Positions 1 through 8,450 of a stretch of 61,040 nt of DNA are shown one piece after another. The notes under the pieces are model-generated. The model made no database searches and had not been told where the DNA came from. It was given only the letters and a program-made list of their open reading frames with translations. Source of the DNA: Flavobacteriales bacterium UBA6049 (GTDB lineage Bacteria > Bacteroidota > Bacteroidia > Flavobacteriales_G > Salibacteraceae); contig DIYR01000231.1 of the NCBI GenBank assembly GCA_002429085.1, forward strand, positions 1-61,040, read 5' to 3'. Position 1 is the first letter of the stretch. Every line of letters starts with the position of its first letter. The position numbers and the translations under genes are program-made.

Positions 1-894
1 GTATTCTATGGCTGCTTCTAAATGATAATCTGAAGGGTTACTTTCTACTTCAGACTGCTCAAAAAAATGATATCCTAGGTAAATAAATTCTTGGTTCCAG
101 TCTTCTCTATTCTGATCTTCAAACAAAACCAGCTTCCCCTCAGCACTAATTCTTGTTCCAAATCGGGCAGATTTAAAGTTCATTAATGAAAGTAATGCCA
201 ATGGTCTATTCTGGGTATCTATTTTACAATCTGCCACCAATTTAGCCAAACGAAGTGCCTCTCCGCATAAGTCTTCTTTAATCAGATATTCTCCCTCACT
301 TGCAGAATAGCCTTCGTTAAATATCAAATAAATTACCCGCAACACTCTGTCTATGTAGGGTTCTATGAATTTGGTAGGTGGAACATGGATATGCCCTACT
401 TTTTCTACAAACTTCTTTTTTGCACGCTGGTATGATTTTTTCGTAGCCTCATAATTCATTATCAAGGCTCTGGATATTTCTAAAATGCTAAAACCTCCAA
501 TGAGTTTAAGACTTAATAAGAAGCTTTCCTTATCGCTCAAATCGGGGTGACAGCACGCGAAGATCATCTTTAGTTGTTCATCTTGAAGTTCATCAAAATC
601 AACCTCTTTTACCACATGTTGAATTGGAATAGTTGAGGATCTATCTAAGCGGTTCTCTTTCTTAAATTGGTCTTTAAGGAGATTTGATGCTACGACTAAT
701 AGCCATGATTCTGGTTTTACTGGAACCCCTTTATATGCCCATACACTCATGGCTTTCAACATGGCTTCTTGAACGGCATCTTCTATTTGAGGAATTACAT
801 GAGCTCCATATTTATTAGCCAAAGTAGCTGTTATACTGCCTGAAGTTTGACGGTATAGCTGCGAAATAGCTTTATGTACGTTTTCTGTTGACAT
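1..894 (-). CDS. ECF-like RNA polymerase sigma factor, DUF6596 type (3' end outside window)
   Basis: Translating from the ATG at 892-894 gives 298 open codons to the window edge; proteins of this type are usually about 410 residues, so the C-terminus is missing because of the window, not a mutation. The N-terminus (starting MSTENVHKAISQLYRQ) fits sigma region 2. The stretch reading KPESWLLVVASNLLKDQFK and a region-4-like helix pair (LKLIGGFSILEISRAL) follow. The middle part with YLIFNEGYSA and PLALLSLMNF is typical of the DUF6596 half of SigJ-like factors. The gene sits directly after a YCII/DGPF gene on the same strand, the usual partner of these sigma factors in bacteria. It probably directs RNA polymerase to a small stress regulon, but no target can be named. 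A terminator-like hairpin lies immediately before the start codon. Confidence 0.88.
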   Translation of the reverse strand, partial: MSTENVHKAISQLYRQTSGSITATLANKYGAHVIPQIEDAVQEAMLKAMSVWAYKGVPVKPESWLLVVASNLLKDQFKKENRLDRSSTIPIQHVVKEVDFDELQDEQLKMIFACCHPDLSDKESFLLSLKLIGGFSILEISRALIMNYEATKKSYQRAKKKFVEKVGHIHVPPTKFIEPYIDRVLRVIYLIFNEGYSASEGEYLIKEDLCGEALRLAKLVADCKIDTQNRPLALLSLMNFKSARFGTRISAEGKLVLFEDQNREDWNQEFIYLGYHFFEQSEVESNPSDYHLEAAIEY

Positions 895-896
895 AA

Positions 897-921
897 AAAA
901 CCCCTTAAATAAAGGGGTTTT
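897..921 (-). terminator. Terminator-like hairpin between the YCII gene and the sigma gene
   Basis: A perfect 10-bp stem (aaaacccctt paired with aaggggtttt) with a 5-nt loop. Read on the minus strand it is followed by two more T residues and then the ATG of the sigma gene at 894. It has the form of an intrinsic terminator or attenuator. It leaves no space for a ribosome binding site, so any sigma translation must come from read-through or from a start that does not need one. Confidence 0.75.
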
Positions 922-940
922 CTATCAATATCTACACATC

Positions 941-1285
941 TTATCCCATATTCATTGTCTCTCTTACCTCAACCGTTCCTCCATGTTCAAAAATTGGACA
1001 TCCAAGAGCTATTTCGGCTGCTTCATCTAAACTGCTTGCATTCACAATTAAGTATCCACCTACATACTCAACCCCTTCTGCAAAGGGACCGTCAGTAATG
1101 GTGGTTCCATCGCCTTGCACTACTTTACCTTCCATACCTAAGGGTAGTCCATCAACTAACTTTCCTTCTTTAGCAAGGTTCTCCATCCAAACTCCCCATT
1201 TTTGCATGTGAGCTTCTCTTTCTTCTGGAGATTGTGCTACTCTTCTTGCGTCTCCGCCTCTGAATAAATACAAATACTTTGTCAT
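941..1285 (-). CDS. YCII-related (DGPF domain) protein
   Basis: This 114-residue soluble protein has the YCII-related ferredoxin-like fold pattern. It opens with MTKYLYLFRGG, carries the signature ITDGPFAE near residue 64, and then GGYLIVNASSLDEAAEIALGCP. Members resemble the dehydrochlorinase-like YciI family, but their reaction is generally unknown. Across bacteria they are commonly encoded next to ECF sigma factors of the SigJ/DUF6596 type, and that arrangement is seen here with a 46-nt gap. The start is an ATG at 1283-1285. The gene is probably co-transcribed with the sigma gene, with the hairpin at 897-921 controlling how much message continues. Confidence 0.9.
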   Translation of the reverse strand: MTKYLYLFRGGDARRVAQSPEEREAHMQKWGVWMENLAKEGKLVDGLPLGMEGKVVQGDGTTITDGPFAEGVEYVGGYLIVNASSLDEAAEIALGCPIFEHGGTVEVRETMNMG

Positions 1286-1644
1286 GTTTTTAAAGGTTTT
1301 AATTGTTCGTATATTCTAAGAACGATTGAGGCTTTTCAAAAGGGACATTTTGTGTCAATTTCTTTTTACTAATACATAGAATAGAACAATGTGTATCATA
1401 AAATACAAGAGTTGTAGAATAAGGCAAATCATATTGCCATTTGGCAATTCGAGTAGACTACAAGGTACTTTGAGTCTGTATCGAGAATAAAAAAGCAACA
1501 GTATCGAGCCCACCTCTCTCAAAACAACCGAAGCGACATTCATTGAAAAACAATAAATCAAGTAATTTATTCTACTCTACAACAAGACGCAAAAAAGCCC
1601 TCGCTATTGCAAGGGCTTTTTCTTTTACTGTATTATCTAATACC
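1286..1644. other. Gene-free stretch between YCII gene and T9SS protein gene
   Basis: This 359-nt stretch carries the presumed promoter of the YCII/sigma pair and, at its other end, the terminator of the downstream-reading surface-protein gene. An imperfect 19-nt palindrome at 1305-1323 (gttcgtatattctaagaac, outer GTTC/GAAC arms) lies 20 nt upstream of the YCII start and could bind a regulator. A 68-codon hydrophobic open frame at 1355-1561 on the minus strand has no family resemblance and no clear start signal, so it is not called as a gene. Confidence 0.5.
1592..1621 (-). terminator. Intrinsic terminator of the T9SS type A protein gene
   Basis: The hairpin pairs aaaaagccct with agggcttttt across a short loop. 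Read on the minus strand it ends in a run of T residues about 25 nt after the stop codon at 1645. The flanking A and T runs would also let it act in the opposite direction. Confidence 0.75.
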
Positions 1645-4600
1645 TTACCGTATTACTTTTTGAGTTTGTGTACCATCGTTGGTTTTAACCCGCACAACAT
1701 ACACTCCATTCGCATATCTACTCAAATCTATGTTATGTATGTTTCCTTGCATCTTTCCAGTGTAAATTACTTTACCTGTTACACTAACCAAATCAATTTG
1801 CTGAACCTGCTGCTCACTTTCTAAGGCATCAATCCATACTACATGATTGGACTGGTAAATACGAATATCACTTGTACTTGAAGCAACATCTTTTACAGAA
1901 GTGGGCTTCTCTTCTTTGTTTACGATGTTTAAATAGAACCTTTTTGAAATAGTATCTGCTTGTTGTACTTCAAAAGAGTAGCTTGGGGTAGTTAACATGT
2001 TTGTTTCTTCTTTTAGCAGTAAGTCAATCAAGTATAAATCGTAGTCACTTGGCCAATTGAACGTGCTATCTAACGCTATTGAGTAACTACCCGTAACGTT
2101 TGCAACAACTCCTAACTCTATCCATTTTGATTCTTGATACTCTGGTGTAGCTACCCCTTGTATACCAAGCTTCTTATTGTCTACTACCGAATAGAATGAA
2201 ACAGCCAGGTTAACACTTTGTTTCTCTCCATCACTGCCATCCAATTCATCAGAAGCCGTAGGAAGTACACCTACCAATATTTGGTTAAAATCATTGCTAT
2301 CATTCGTTAAATTGAACCACGCCAAATTTTTGTTAGACGAGTTTGTTTTAAAGAACTGAGTATTATTTGCAGAACGGTGACTATTTCTATAGGTAACTGA
2401 AGTACCACTGTTCTTGGTTGCAAAAAATCCTTGAGCACTTGCAATATAGCCTGATGGAATTTGAGCCCCTGATCCTGCAGCAGTTCCTGAGCCCATTGCA
2501 ACGTTATACTGAGCCCAATCTGCAGACTGATTATCTCCTTGTGTATCTTGATATGTGTTATGATCCCAGAAATAATAATCATTTGAAAGGTTAGAGTTAC
2601 TTGCTGCAAATGCATCTAAATCTAATCCAGAAGGATATGGGTTCCCTAACAATATTGATCCGTTTGCTAATCCTGTCACAGTAATATTTCCGTTATTCAA
2701 ATCGCTACCACTAAATGTTCTGGTAAATGATCTAGGATATGAAGCATTGATATCTCCCGTTGAAGTAAAGCCTACTCCAGCAGTTACTGTTCCTGAAGCA
2801 GATACATATGAACCAGTAGTAAATGTGTAGAAATCAACTGGGTTACATGCCGGGAATACATCTTCCATAGTTTCATCGCTCATTGGCATCGACCAGAAAT
2901 TATAGCGCGTATTATCTTCTACTACGCTAGACACTCGTTCTATTGCATAGGTCCCATCACCTCTATTGTTATTGCCTGTACCTGTTTGAATAATACTTCC
3001 TGCATTCGAAACCGAAATGCTTCCGTTATTCTCTATTCTATCACTTACTGTAAGTGTATTTGTTCCAACGGTTAAGCTAAGCGATTCATCTACAAATAAC
3101 CCTGCCATAGAAAGGTCTGATACCATTACAGGATCATTTGAACGATCTAGCAAGAAAACGGTATCGCTAACGGTTGGCACTCCACCACACCAGTTACCCG
3201 CATTTGACCATGTTGTATTTACATCTCCATTCCAAACGGTGTGGTTAGAATTGGCTGCTGGACCTCTCAATGGGGTTAGTGTAACCCCCAAAGAAGATCT
3301 TCCATACCCCTCTTTAATACTTACTGATATCTGTGAATTTTCTCCCAGATATCCACTCCACACGTTTGTTCTGGCTGTATAGTTATACCATGTATTCAAC
3401 TGATAAACCGTTTGTCCATCTACAATAACTTGAATATCATCATCATGATAGGGTATATCCATTTGATAATACCCGCACTCAAAACCTTCTCTTTTATAGA
3501 TATACGAGTGGTAATTATCTGTCATAGAACACCCTTGCCATGTAGCTGCTTCATCTGGACTTGCAGCATCGTTCCAATCATTTTTAGAAGCAATTGATGT
3601 TGAAGATGATGTGTAGAATCCTCTATAGGTATTGAAGTTATTTCCGTTATACCCGTAAGCAATCCACTCTTCGTTTCCATAAACAACAGGATCGCCAGTT
3701 GGCTTGCCACTAATTACAAAATCTACAGTATCTGTTGCGCAAGAAACATTACCTGTAACTCTATACGTAGCATTTTCTGTTGCTGTAATCGTTACACTAC
3801 TTTTTTGAGAGTTATTATATGTAATACTACTATCTGGGAACCACTGAAATTGGCTTACACCAGACGCTGTTACATTGAATGTATTACCATTACATATAGA
3901 CCAGCTAGTTGCAGATAAAGAAACATTTGCATTAGTACCTACCGTTACTTCAACTGAATCTTTAAACAAACAACTATTAGTAGGATCATTTGCCAATACA
4001 ACGTAGGTTTCACTTGTACCTGGTGCACTAACCGCTGGAACAGCAATAGATATACTATCGTTATTTGTAGCAGAAACCACATTGGTAGTGTTTGTTGACC
4101 AATCGTAGTTAATACCACCAGAGGCGCCAATTCTTATTGTTTCTCCTGCACACGCAATTAAATCTGACGATACATTTAATGCAGATGAGTTATTAAAATG
4201 TACTTCTAATACACTCGCACCTCCATCTTCTTCTACTTGAATTTCCAGTTCAGAAGTGCTTGTTAAAAATCCTGTCCAAACCGCATTTTGAATGCTGGGT
4301 GTATAACCAGAACTATAAATCAAACTACCATCCAAATAAATACGGTGCGCATCATCACCTCGAACATCTAAGGTGTAATAACCACAAGGAAAGCCTCTTC
4401 GTTTGTATACAAAATCATGATTATTGACAGACACTGTACAACCTTCATAACCAGTGGCATCAGATGGTGAGCCATACACAGAAAAGAAATTACTGGTTAG
4501 AATCTCTAGGTTATTATCTACATAGTACCCTTTGTAGTTCGTAAAGTTTCCCTCGTAGGCAAATACATTCCAAGCATTATTTCCGAATGTGGTGTCTTGC

Positions 4601-4968
4601 AACGTGGTTCCATTAATTGTTAAGTTTTGTCCGTTATCTGAACCTATAACAGACGGGTTAGAACCAACAACACGCATTCTGTAACCAGAACCTGGTTGAA
4701 TTGGAGCTGGAAATGTTGCCTGTATTGTTCCTCCATATATGGACGTATTTGTTCCTATTGTATCAGGAGAAGTAAAGTCTCCATTTTCATCGCTTAGTTG
4801 CAGGTAGAACGTGTTTCCTGAATTAAACGAACCTCCCGATAAAAAATAGAATACTTGAGCTTGATCTCCTTGACAAAAAGAAGTTGTAGATATGTTGGTT
4901 GAAATGGTTTGACCAAACGACACAACGCTACATACCAAGCCTAAAATAGCTAGTAAATACTGTTTCAT
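1645..4968 (-). CDS. Secreted surface protein with duplicated two-Cys module and T9SS type A sorting domain
   Basis: The ATG at 4966-4968 gives MKQYLLAILGLVCSVVSFGQ, a clean signal peptide; a TTG nine bases upstream is less likely. The mature protein is about 1090 residues. Two copies of a roughly 140-residue module are visible, near residues 125-270 and 430-575. They share the pattern W..aY.G..F..Y+G(F/Y)Y, then GC, a YKR.GF.CGYY motif, a DD box, a VDG-like turn and VW.G. Ig-like segments lie between and after them. The C-terminal ~75 residues (from DIRIYQSN to VVRVKTNDGTQTQKVIR) form a T9SS type A sorting domain, so the protein should pass the outer membrane by type IX secretion and be attached or released. 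The function is unknown; the modules look PA14-like or carbohydrate-binding-like, which is only inference. Confidence 0.85.
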   Translation of the reverse strand: MKQYLLAILGLVCSVVSFGQTISTNISTTSFCQGDQAQVFYFLSGGSFNSGNTFYLQLSDENGDFTSPDTIGTNTSIYGGTIQATFPAPIQPGSGYRMRVVGSNPSVIGSDNGQNLTINGTTLQDTTFGNNAWNVFAYEGNFTNYKGYYVDNNLEILTSNFFSVYGSPSDATGYEGCTVSVNNHDFVYKRRGFPCGYYTLDVRGDDAHRIYLDGSLIYSSGYTPSIQNAVWTGFLTSTSELEIQVEEDGGASVLEVHFNNSSALNVSSDLIACAGETIRIGASGGINYDWSTNTTNVVSATNNDSISIAVPAVSAPGTSETYVVLANDPTNSCLFKDSVEVTVGTNANVSLSATSWSICNGNTFNVTASGVSQFQWFPDSSITYNNSQKSSVTITATENATYRVTGNVSCATDTVDFVISGKPTGDPVVYGNEEWIAYGYNGNNFNTYRGFYTSSSTSIASKNDWNDAASPDEAATWQGCSMTDNYHSYIYKREGFECGYYQMDIPYHDDDIQVIVDGQTVYQLNTWYNYTARTNVWSGYLGENSQISVSIKEGYGRSSLGVTLTPLRGPAANSNHTVWNGDVNTTWSNAGNWCGGVPTVSDTVFLLDRSNDPVMVSDLSMAGLFVDESLSLTVGTNTLTVSDRIENNGSISVSNAGSIIQTGTGNNNRGDGTYAIERVSSVVEDNTRYNFWSMPMSDETMEDVFPACNPVDFYTFTTGSYVSASGTVTAGVGFTSTGDINASYPRSFTRTFSGSDLNNGNITVTGLANGSILLGNPYPSGLDLDAFAASNSNLSNDYYFWDHNTYQDTQGDNQSADWAQYNVAMGSGTAAGSGAQIPSGYIASAQGFFATKNSGTSVTYRNSHRSANNTQFFKTNSSNKNLAWFNLTNDSNDFNQILVGVLPTASDELDGSDGEKQSVNLAVSFYSVVDNKKLGIQGVATPEYQESKWIELGVVANVTGSYSIALDSTFNWPSDYDLYLIDLLLKEETNMLTTPSYSFEVQQADTISKRFYLNIVNKEEKPTSVKDVASSTSDIRIYQSNHVVWIDALESEQQVQQIDLVSVTGKVIYTGKMQGNIHNIDLSRYANGVYVVRVKTNDGTQTQKVIR

Positions 4969-5005
4969 TTCCCTCAATTTTGCACTAACAAAAATGTGGG
5001 TTACA

Positions 5006-5030
5006 ACGAAACATATTTCGTAAAAACGAA
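5006..5030. promoter_or_regulatory. Three ACGAAA half-sites at 10-bp spacing upstream of the T9SS gene
   Basis: acgaaa at 5006, tttcgt at 5016 and acgaat at 5026 alternate in orientation with exactly one helical turn between starts. They lie 38-62 nt upstream of the ATG at 4968. On the minus strand they overlap a TATGTTTCG, close to the phylum's -7 box. This looks like a small operator; the regulator is unknown. Confidence 0.4.
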
Positions 5031-5142
5031 TAATTCCTAACTATTCATTGTGAATTAAGGTCATATTTCTTGTTAGACACCAAACACTTAGTAAATTACA
5101 AAATTTAATTTTACACAACACACCAAAGCCAACTATAATTCT

Positions 5143-6126
5143 TCAAATAGTCACTCTAAGGCAGAGTGACGGCTTCATCACATAAAAAATGCCCGCAAAT
5201 AATGTAGTGAACCAGTATCCCCCTTCTTCATCTTCATATATAGATGAAACTGAATAATCTCTTAGGTAGTTATCGGGCAGCGAATTCAGATTACCTTGTT
5301 TAAAACGAAATGCTCCTCCATTATACACACCAACCCAAATATCTCCTTGCTTATCTTTAAATAAGCTCACAGTTACTTTGTCTGCAAGGGTTGTTTCCTG
5401 TTGAATTCCTGAACTTGTTATTTCAAATAGAGATCTGCTTTGAGCACAGTAGAAAGATTGAGTGGTTTTTATTGCACACCCAATAGGAGAATCATAGTTT
5501 ACCACTTCTGGTAATTGAAAAACATAGCTACCTCCTAACGTTTGAAGAAGCACTTCTTTGCTCTTAGCAACCTCACCACTAAAACCAAATATGAAACCTC
5601 GAGAATCAATCTCGGTTATTCTAAGCTGTGATAACCCCTTTGAATACTTAGTAATATGAACTTTTCCAGTAGGATCAATTTTTACTACCCGCGGCTGCCA
5701 TCTCGATCCCAACCAAATAGTATCCTGCTCATCTAAGTATAGAGTTCCAATAACAGTATTTCCTAACTTATCTATGAGAGAATCATTAAACGATGGAACT
5801 CTTACGCTATCGTTTTCTAAGTAAGCTATTCCCCCATTATAAGTATAGAACCAAACTCGATCATTTCGATCTTTATGAAAACCAAAAACTACATCATCAG
5901 GAAGTCCATCAGATTGTGTTAATGTATGGAACTCATATCCATTATAGCGCACCAATCCTCTATCAGTAGCAAACCACATAAAGCCTCGTGAGTCTTGAAT
6001 ACTTTGATAAATCTGGGTTGTTGGTAACCCATCTTGTATTCCATAGTGAATGTGAGCGGGTTCCTGCGAAAAGAGAAAACTACTAAACGAAATAAAACAC
6101 AAAGTAAGTAAGCAGTTCTTATACAT
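5143..6126 (-). CDS. Two-component regulator propeller protein, apparently truncated
   Basis: A signal peptide (MYKNCLLTLCFISFSSFLFSQ) is followed by regulator-propeller repeats. Examples are IQDSRGFMWFATDRGLVRYNGYEF, KDRNDRVWFYTYNGG and YEDEEGGYWFTTLFAG. In Bacteroidota such propellers form the periplasmic sensor half of hybrid or LytS-type sensor kinases, usually with ten or more repeats, a Y_Y_Y domain, a membrane helix and a kinase. This one stops after 327 residues, in mid-blade, with an unrelated 11-residue tail (MKPSLCLRVTI) encoded by a small palindrome. No membrane segment or kinase follows downstream. It may be a decayed sensor or a stand-alone secreted propeller. Start: ATG at 6124-6126. 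Confidence 0.7.
   Translation of the reverse strand: MYKNCLLTLCFISFSSFLFSQEPAHIHYGIQDGLPTTQIYQSIQDSRGFMWFATDRGLVRYNGYEFHTLTQSDGLPDDVVFGFHKDRNDRVWFYTYNGGIAYLENDSVRVPSFNDSLIDKLGNTVIGTLYLDEQDTIWLGSRWQPRVVKIDPTGKVHITKYSKGLSQLRITEIDSRGFIFGFSGEVAKSKEVLLQTLGGSYVFQLPEVVNYDSPIGCAIKTTQSFYCAQSRSLFEITSSGIQQETTLADKVTVSLFKDKQGDIWVGVYNGGAFRFKQGNLNSLPDNYLRDYSVSSIYEDEEGGYWFTTLFAGIFYVMKPSLCLRVTI
5151..5169. repeat. Short palindrome at the 3' end of the truncated propeller gene
   Basis: tcactctaaggcagagtga: a perfect 7-bp stem with a 5-nt loop. It encodes most of the odd C-terminal tail of the propeller protein, exactly where family resemblance ends. It resembles a small interspersed palindrome, but only one copy was noticed in this window. 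Confidence 0.45.
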
Positions 6127-6145
6127 TAAGAGTTTATTCTTTTAC

Positions 6146-8311
6146 TCAAAACCCGAGCACATCATGATAAACACTCCAAGCTTTAGTATCTTTTCTATAT
6201 TCCTTACCTAAAATCCATTGCTGGTATACTCGTTCGTAAGTACCATCTTTCGTTCTGTAATCTATCCACCTGTTAATATATTCTCGCCACACATCATCTC
6301 TAGCAATTGGATATACCAATGTATTATTCAAGTGATATGGCAATGGGTTTACTACTTTAAAATCTGGATGTGTTATGGTCCAAGAAGAGGCTCTTTCTGC
6401 TGAAGTTAATAGCGCATCTATGTGCACTGAATCAGAGTCTGAAATAGCAAATAATGACTCAAAATCTGCTATATCATATAAGCCAGCATGCGGAAAGAAA
6501 GTGATGTAATCTTCAGCAATCTCTTTTCTAATGTAATAGGCTATTGTAAATGAATCTAAAGTTGATGCTGACTCAAATGTATTCAGTTCATTGTTTTCTC
6601 CTTTTGTTAATAGAGCTAATGATATGTCCATGTACGATTTAGACAAACTCATTTGCTCTGCATACTCACTAGACAGGAAAATATCAGACATTACAATATC
6701 AAAGTAATCTTGGTTCATCCACTCAACCAATTTTCCCTTTTCAATAGGAACAAATTGAAGTTCAACACCTAAATCAAATGCTAATTGATGCGCCATCTCT
6801 ACCCCAAAACCAACAAATCGACCTTTGCTATTTTCAAATACGAAAGGCATGCTGTTCGGATAATATCCAACTCTAAGTTGATTGGTTCGCTTTATTCGAG
6901 CCATAATGTTTTCTGATCTTCTTAGCCGTTTTGGATTTTTCGCTGGCTTAATAATCTCGTAGTTCACTTGAGGATTTATCAACTGAAAGTTATCCATTAT
7001 CTCAGCATTCGTTGGAATACCGGCCATACTCTTTTCTAGCAATTTATTCAATCCAAAAATTGATCCCCCCATAAGAGCAACTGTTACTAATACTGTTTGC
7101 GTAACCTTTCCCCATTTAATAGACATAAACCCATTACTAGCACTCACAGTTAATAGAGTCAATGCTACTAGGTGAAATGCCCCCAATACAACTCGAATAC
7201 GATCTGTTAAAACAGTTGAAACTACAAAAAGCTGAAAAGTTTCACTTGGTACATCCATCAAATCTAGACTGAAAGGAAGCCCTGTAATAGGCGCTACAAA
7301 CGAACTCAACAAAGTAGAGCTTAAAAACAATGGATAGTCCGAAATGGTAAATTCATTTCCTGTGTACCAAGCAGCAAAAGGAACAAAAATGAATATCATA
7401 AATGTTCCTAAATTCGGAAATGGATATGCTAAAGGCATAATGATATCTACCTCTGACTTAGCTACATCATTATTACCTTCTCTTGTATTAATTATTTCTT
7501 TAATGTTTTCAATAAGTTGAGGATAAACCACAATGATTTTACCTGTAGCAAAAATGGTAATCAATGTAGGTTTGGTAATTCTAAGTACTTCTTTGGGTGA
7601 GAATGGAGTAAAAATTGATATTATGAACGGAAGTACAACAAATGTTAAAATTAAAACTGCCAATAGGTACACAAGTAAATACCCTTGTAGTCTACTTAAG
7701 TCTGATAAGCTCAATTGACTAACCACACCTGCTCCAATTGCAAAGACTCCGACAGGTGTTATTTTCACAACCATTTTATTAACCTGATTCAAACCATCTG
7801 TAATAACATCTAAGGGTTTTAACAACACTTCTTTATTAGGTAGTTTCATCACCCCTAACCCAAGAAAAATGCTGAACAACACAACAGCAGGCACTACATT
7901 TAAAGAGAGCGATTCGAATAGGTTTGTTGGTATATAAAGCTTTACAAAATCAAACTCAGGAGCTGGTAATATAAAATCGTTAGAGTAAAAAGATCCACTA
8001 CTCCACTGAGGAAAAGCAAATGGAAGTACAAATAAACCTAGTAACCCTATCCCAAGTAATAGTCCTAAGAAAATTAACCCATATCTTATAAGTTTTCGCC
8101 CATTTTCTAAACTCAATCTGCCAATATTAACAATGAGCGAAAGCATGATATAAGGTAAAACTGTCATCTGAAGAAGACCAATAAATACATCGCCTAATAT
8201 GGACATCCAAGCCACCATATCACCAAAGAACAATCCGGTGGCTATTCCTAAAACAACTCCAACAAGAACTTTAGTTGAAAGTGAAAGATTTGATAAAAAT
8301 GGAATATGCAT
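6146..8311 (-). CDS. DAACS (glutamate-transporter-fold) permease fused to a periplasmic SBP_bac_3 domain
   Basis: Residues ~10-395 follow the SDF/DAACS secondary-transporter layout: eight hydrophobic segments with ITPVGVFAIGAG near residue 185. A further hydrophobic segment at about 402-424 would bring the chain to the periplasm. Residues ~474-705 then form a family 3 solute-binding domain (LRVGYYPNSMPFVFEN, GFGVEMAHQLAFDLGVELQFVPI, DIVMSDIFLS). The hairpin-1 serine motif of classic glutamate carriers (SSSAATLP) is replaced by ATGKIIVVYP at about 255-264. The TM7 NMDGT is reduced to NLGT at 300-303, so glutamate/sodium coupling as in GltPh is doubtful. Binding proteins normally serve ABC or TRAP systems; here one appears tethered to a secondary carrier. 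Substrate unknown, possibly an amino acid or organic acid. Start: ATG at 8309-8311. Confidence 0.85.
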   Translation of the reverse strand: MHIPFLSNLSLSTKVLVGVVLGIATGLFFGDMVAWMSILGDVFIGLLQMTVLPYIMLSLIVNIGRLSLENGRKLIRYGLIFLGLLLGIGLLGLFVLPFAFPQWSSGSFYSNDFILPAPEFDFVKLYIPTNLFESLSLNVVPAVVLFSIFLGLGVMKLPNKEVLLKPLDVITDGLNQVNKMVVKITPVGVFAIGAGVVSQLSLSDLSRLQGYLLVYLLAVLILTFVVLPFIISIFTPFSPKEVLRITKPTLITIFATGKIIVVYPQLIENIKEIINTREGNNDVAKSEVDIIMPLAYPFPNLGTFMIFIFVPFAAWYTGNEFTISDYPLFLSSTLLSSFVAPITGLPFSLDLMDVPSETFQLFVVSTVLTDRIRVVLGAFHLVALTLLTVSASNGFMSIKWGKVTQTVLVTVALMGGSIFGLNKLLEKSMAGIPTNAEIMDNFQLINPQVNYEIIKPAKNPKRLRRSENIMARIKRTNQLRVGYYPNSMPFVFENSKGRFVGFGVEMAHQLAFDLGVELQFVPIEKGKLVEWMNQDYFDIVMSDIFLSSEYAEQMSLSKSYMDISLALLTKGENNELNTFESASTLDSFTIAYYIRKEIAEDYITFFPHAGLYDIADFESLFAISDSDSVHIDALLTSAERASSWTITHPDFKVVNPLPYHLNNTLVYPIARDDVWREYINRWIDYRTKDGTYERVYQQWILGKEYRKDTKAWSVYHDVLGF

Positions 8312-8450
8312 AGATTAGGTTTTGTTTTGAAGTAAAAATACACTTGCCAAGTGTAATTCATACACAATCATTTAAATTCTATCCCATCAATAACCTTTCT
8401 AAACCTAACTAAATTGATTTACTTTCGACAACAACTATAAACGCTATACT

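Noticed and set aside
1305..1323. Imperfect palindrome upstream of the YCII gene as an operator
   Set aside because: Only the outer four bases and two inner bases are symmetric; too weak to list as a separate site.
1355..1561. 68-codon hydrophobic open frame on the minus strand
   Set aside because: No family resemblance, no ribosome site or promoter, and the composition follows from local AT-rich DNA; kept only as a note in the gene-free stretch.
1543..1824. 93-codon plus-strand frame crossing the terminator and the 3' end of the T9SS gene
   Set aside because: It overlaps a well-supported gene in antisense and has no recognisable protein features.
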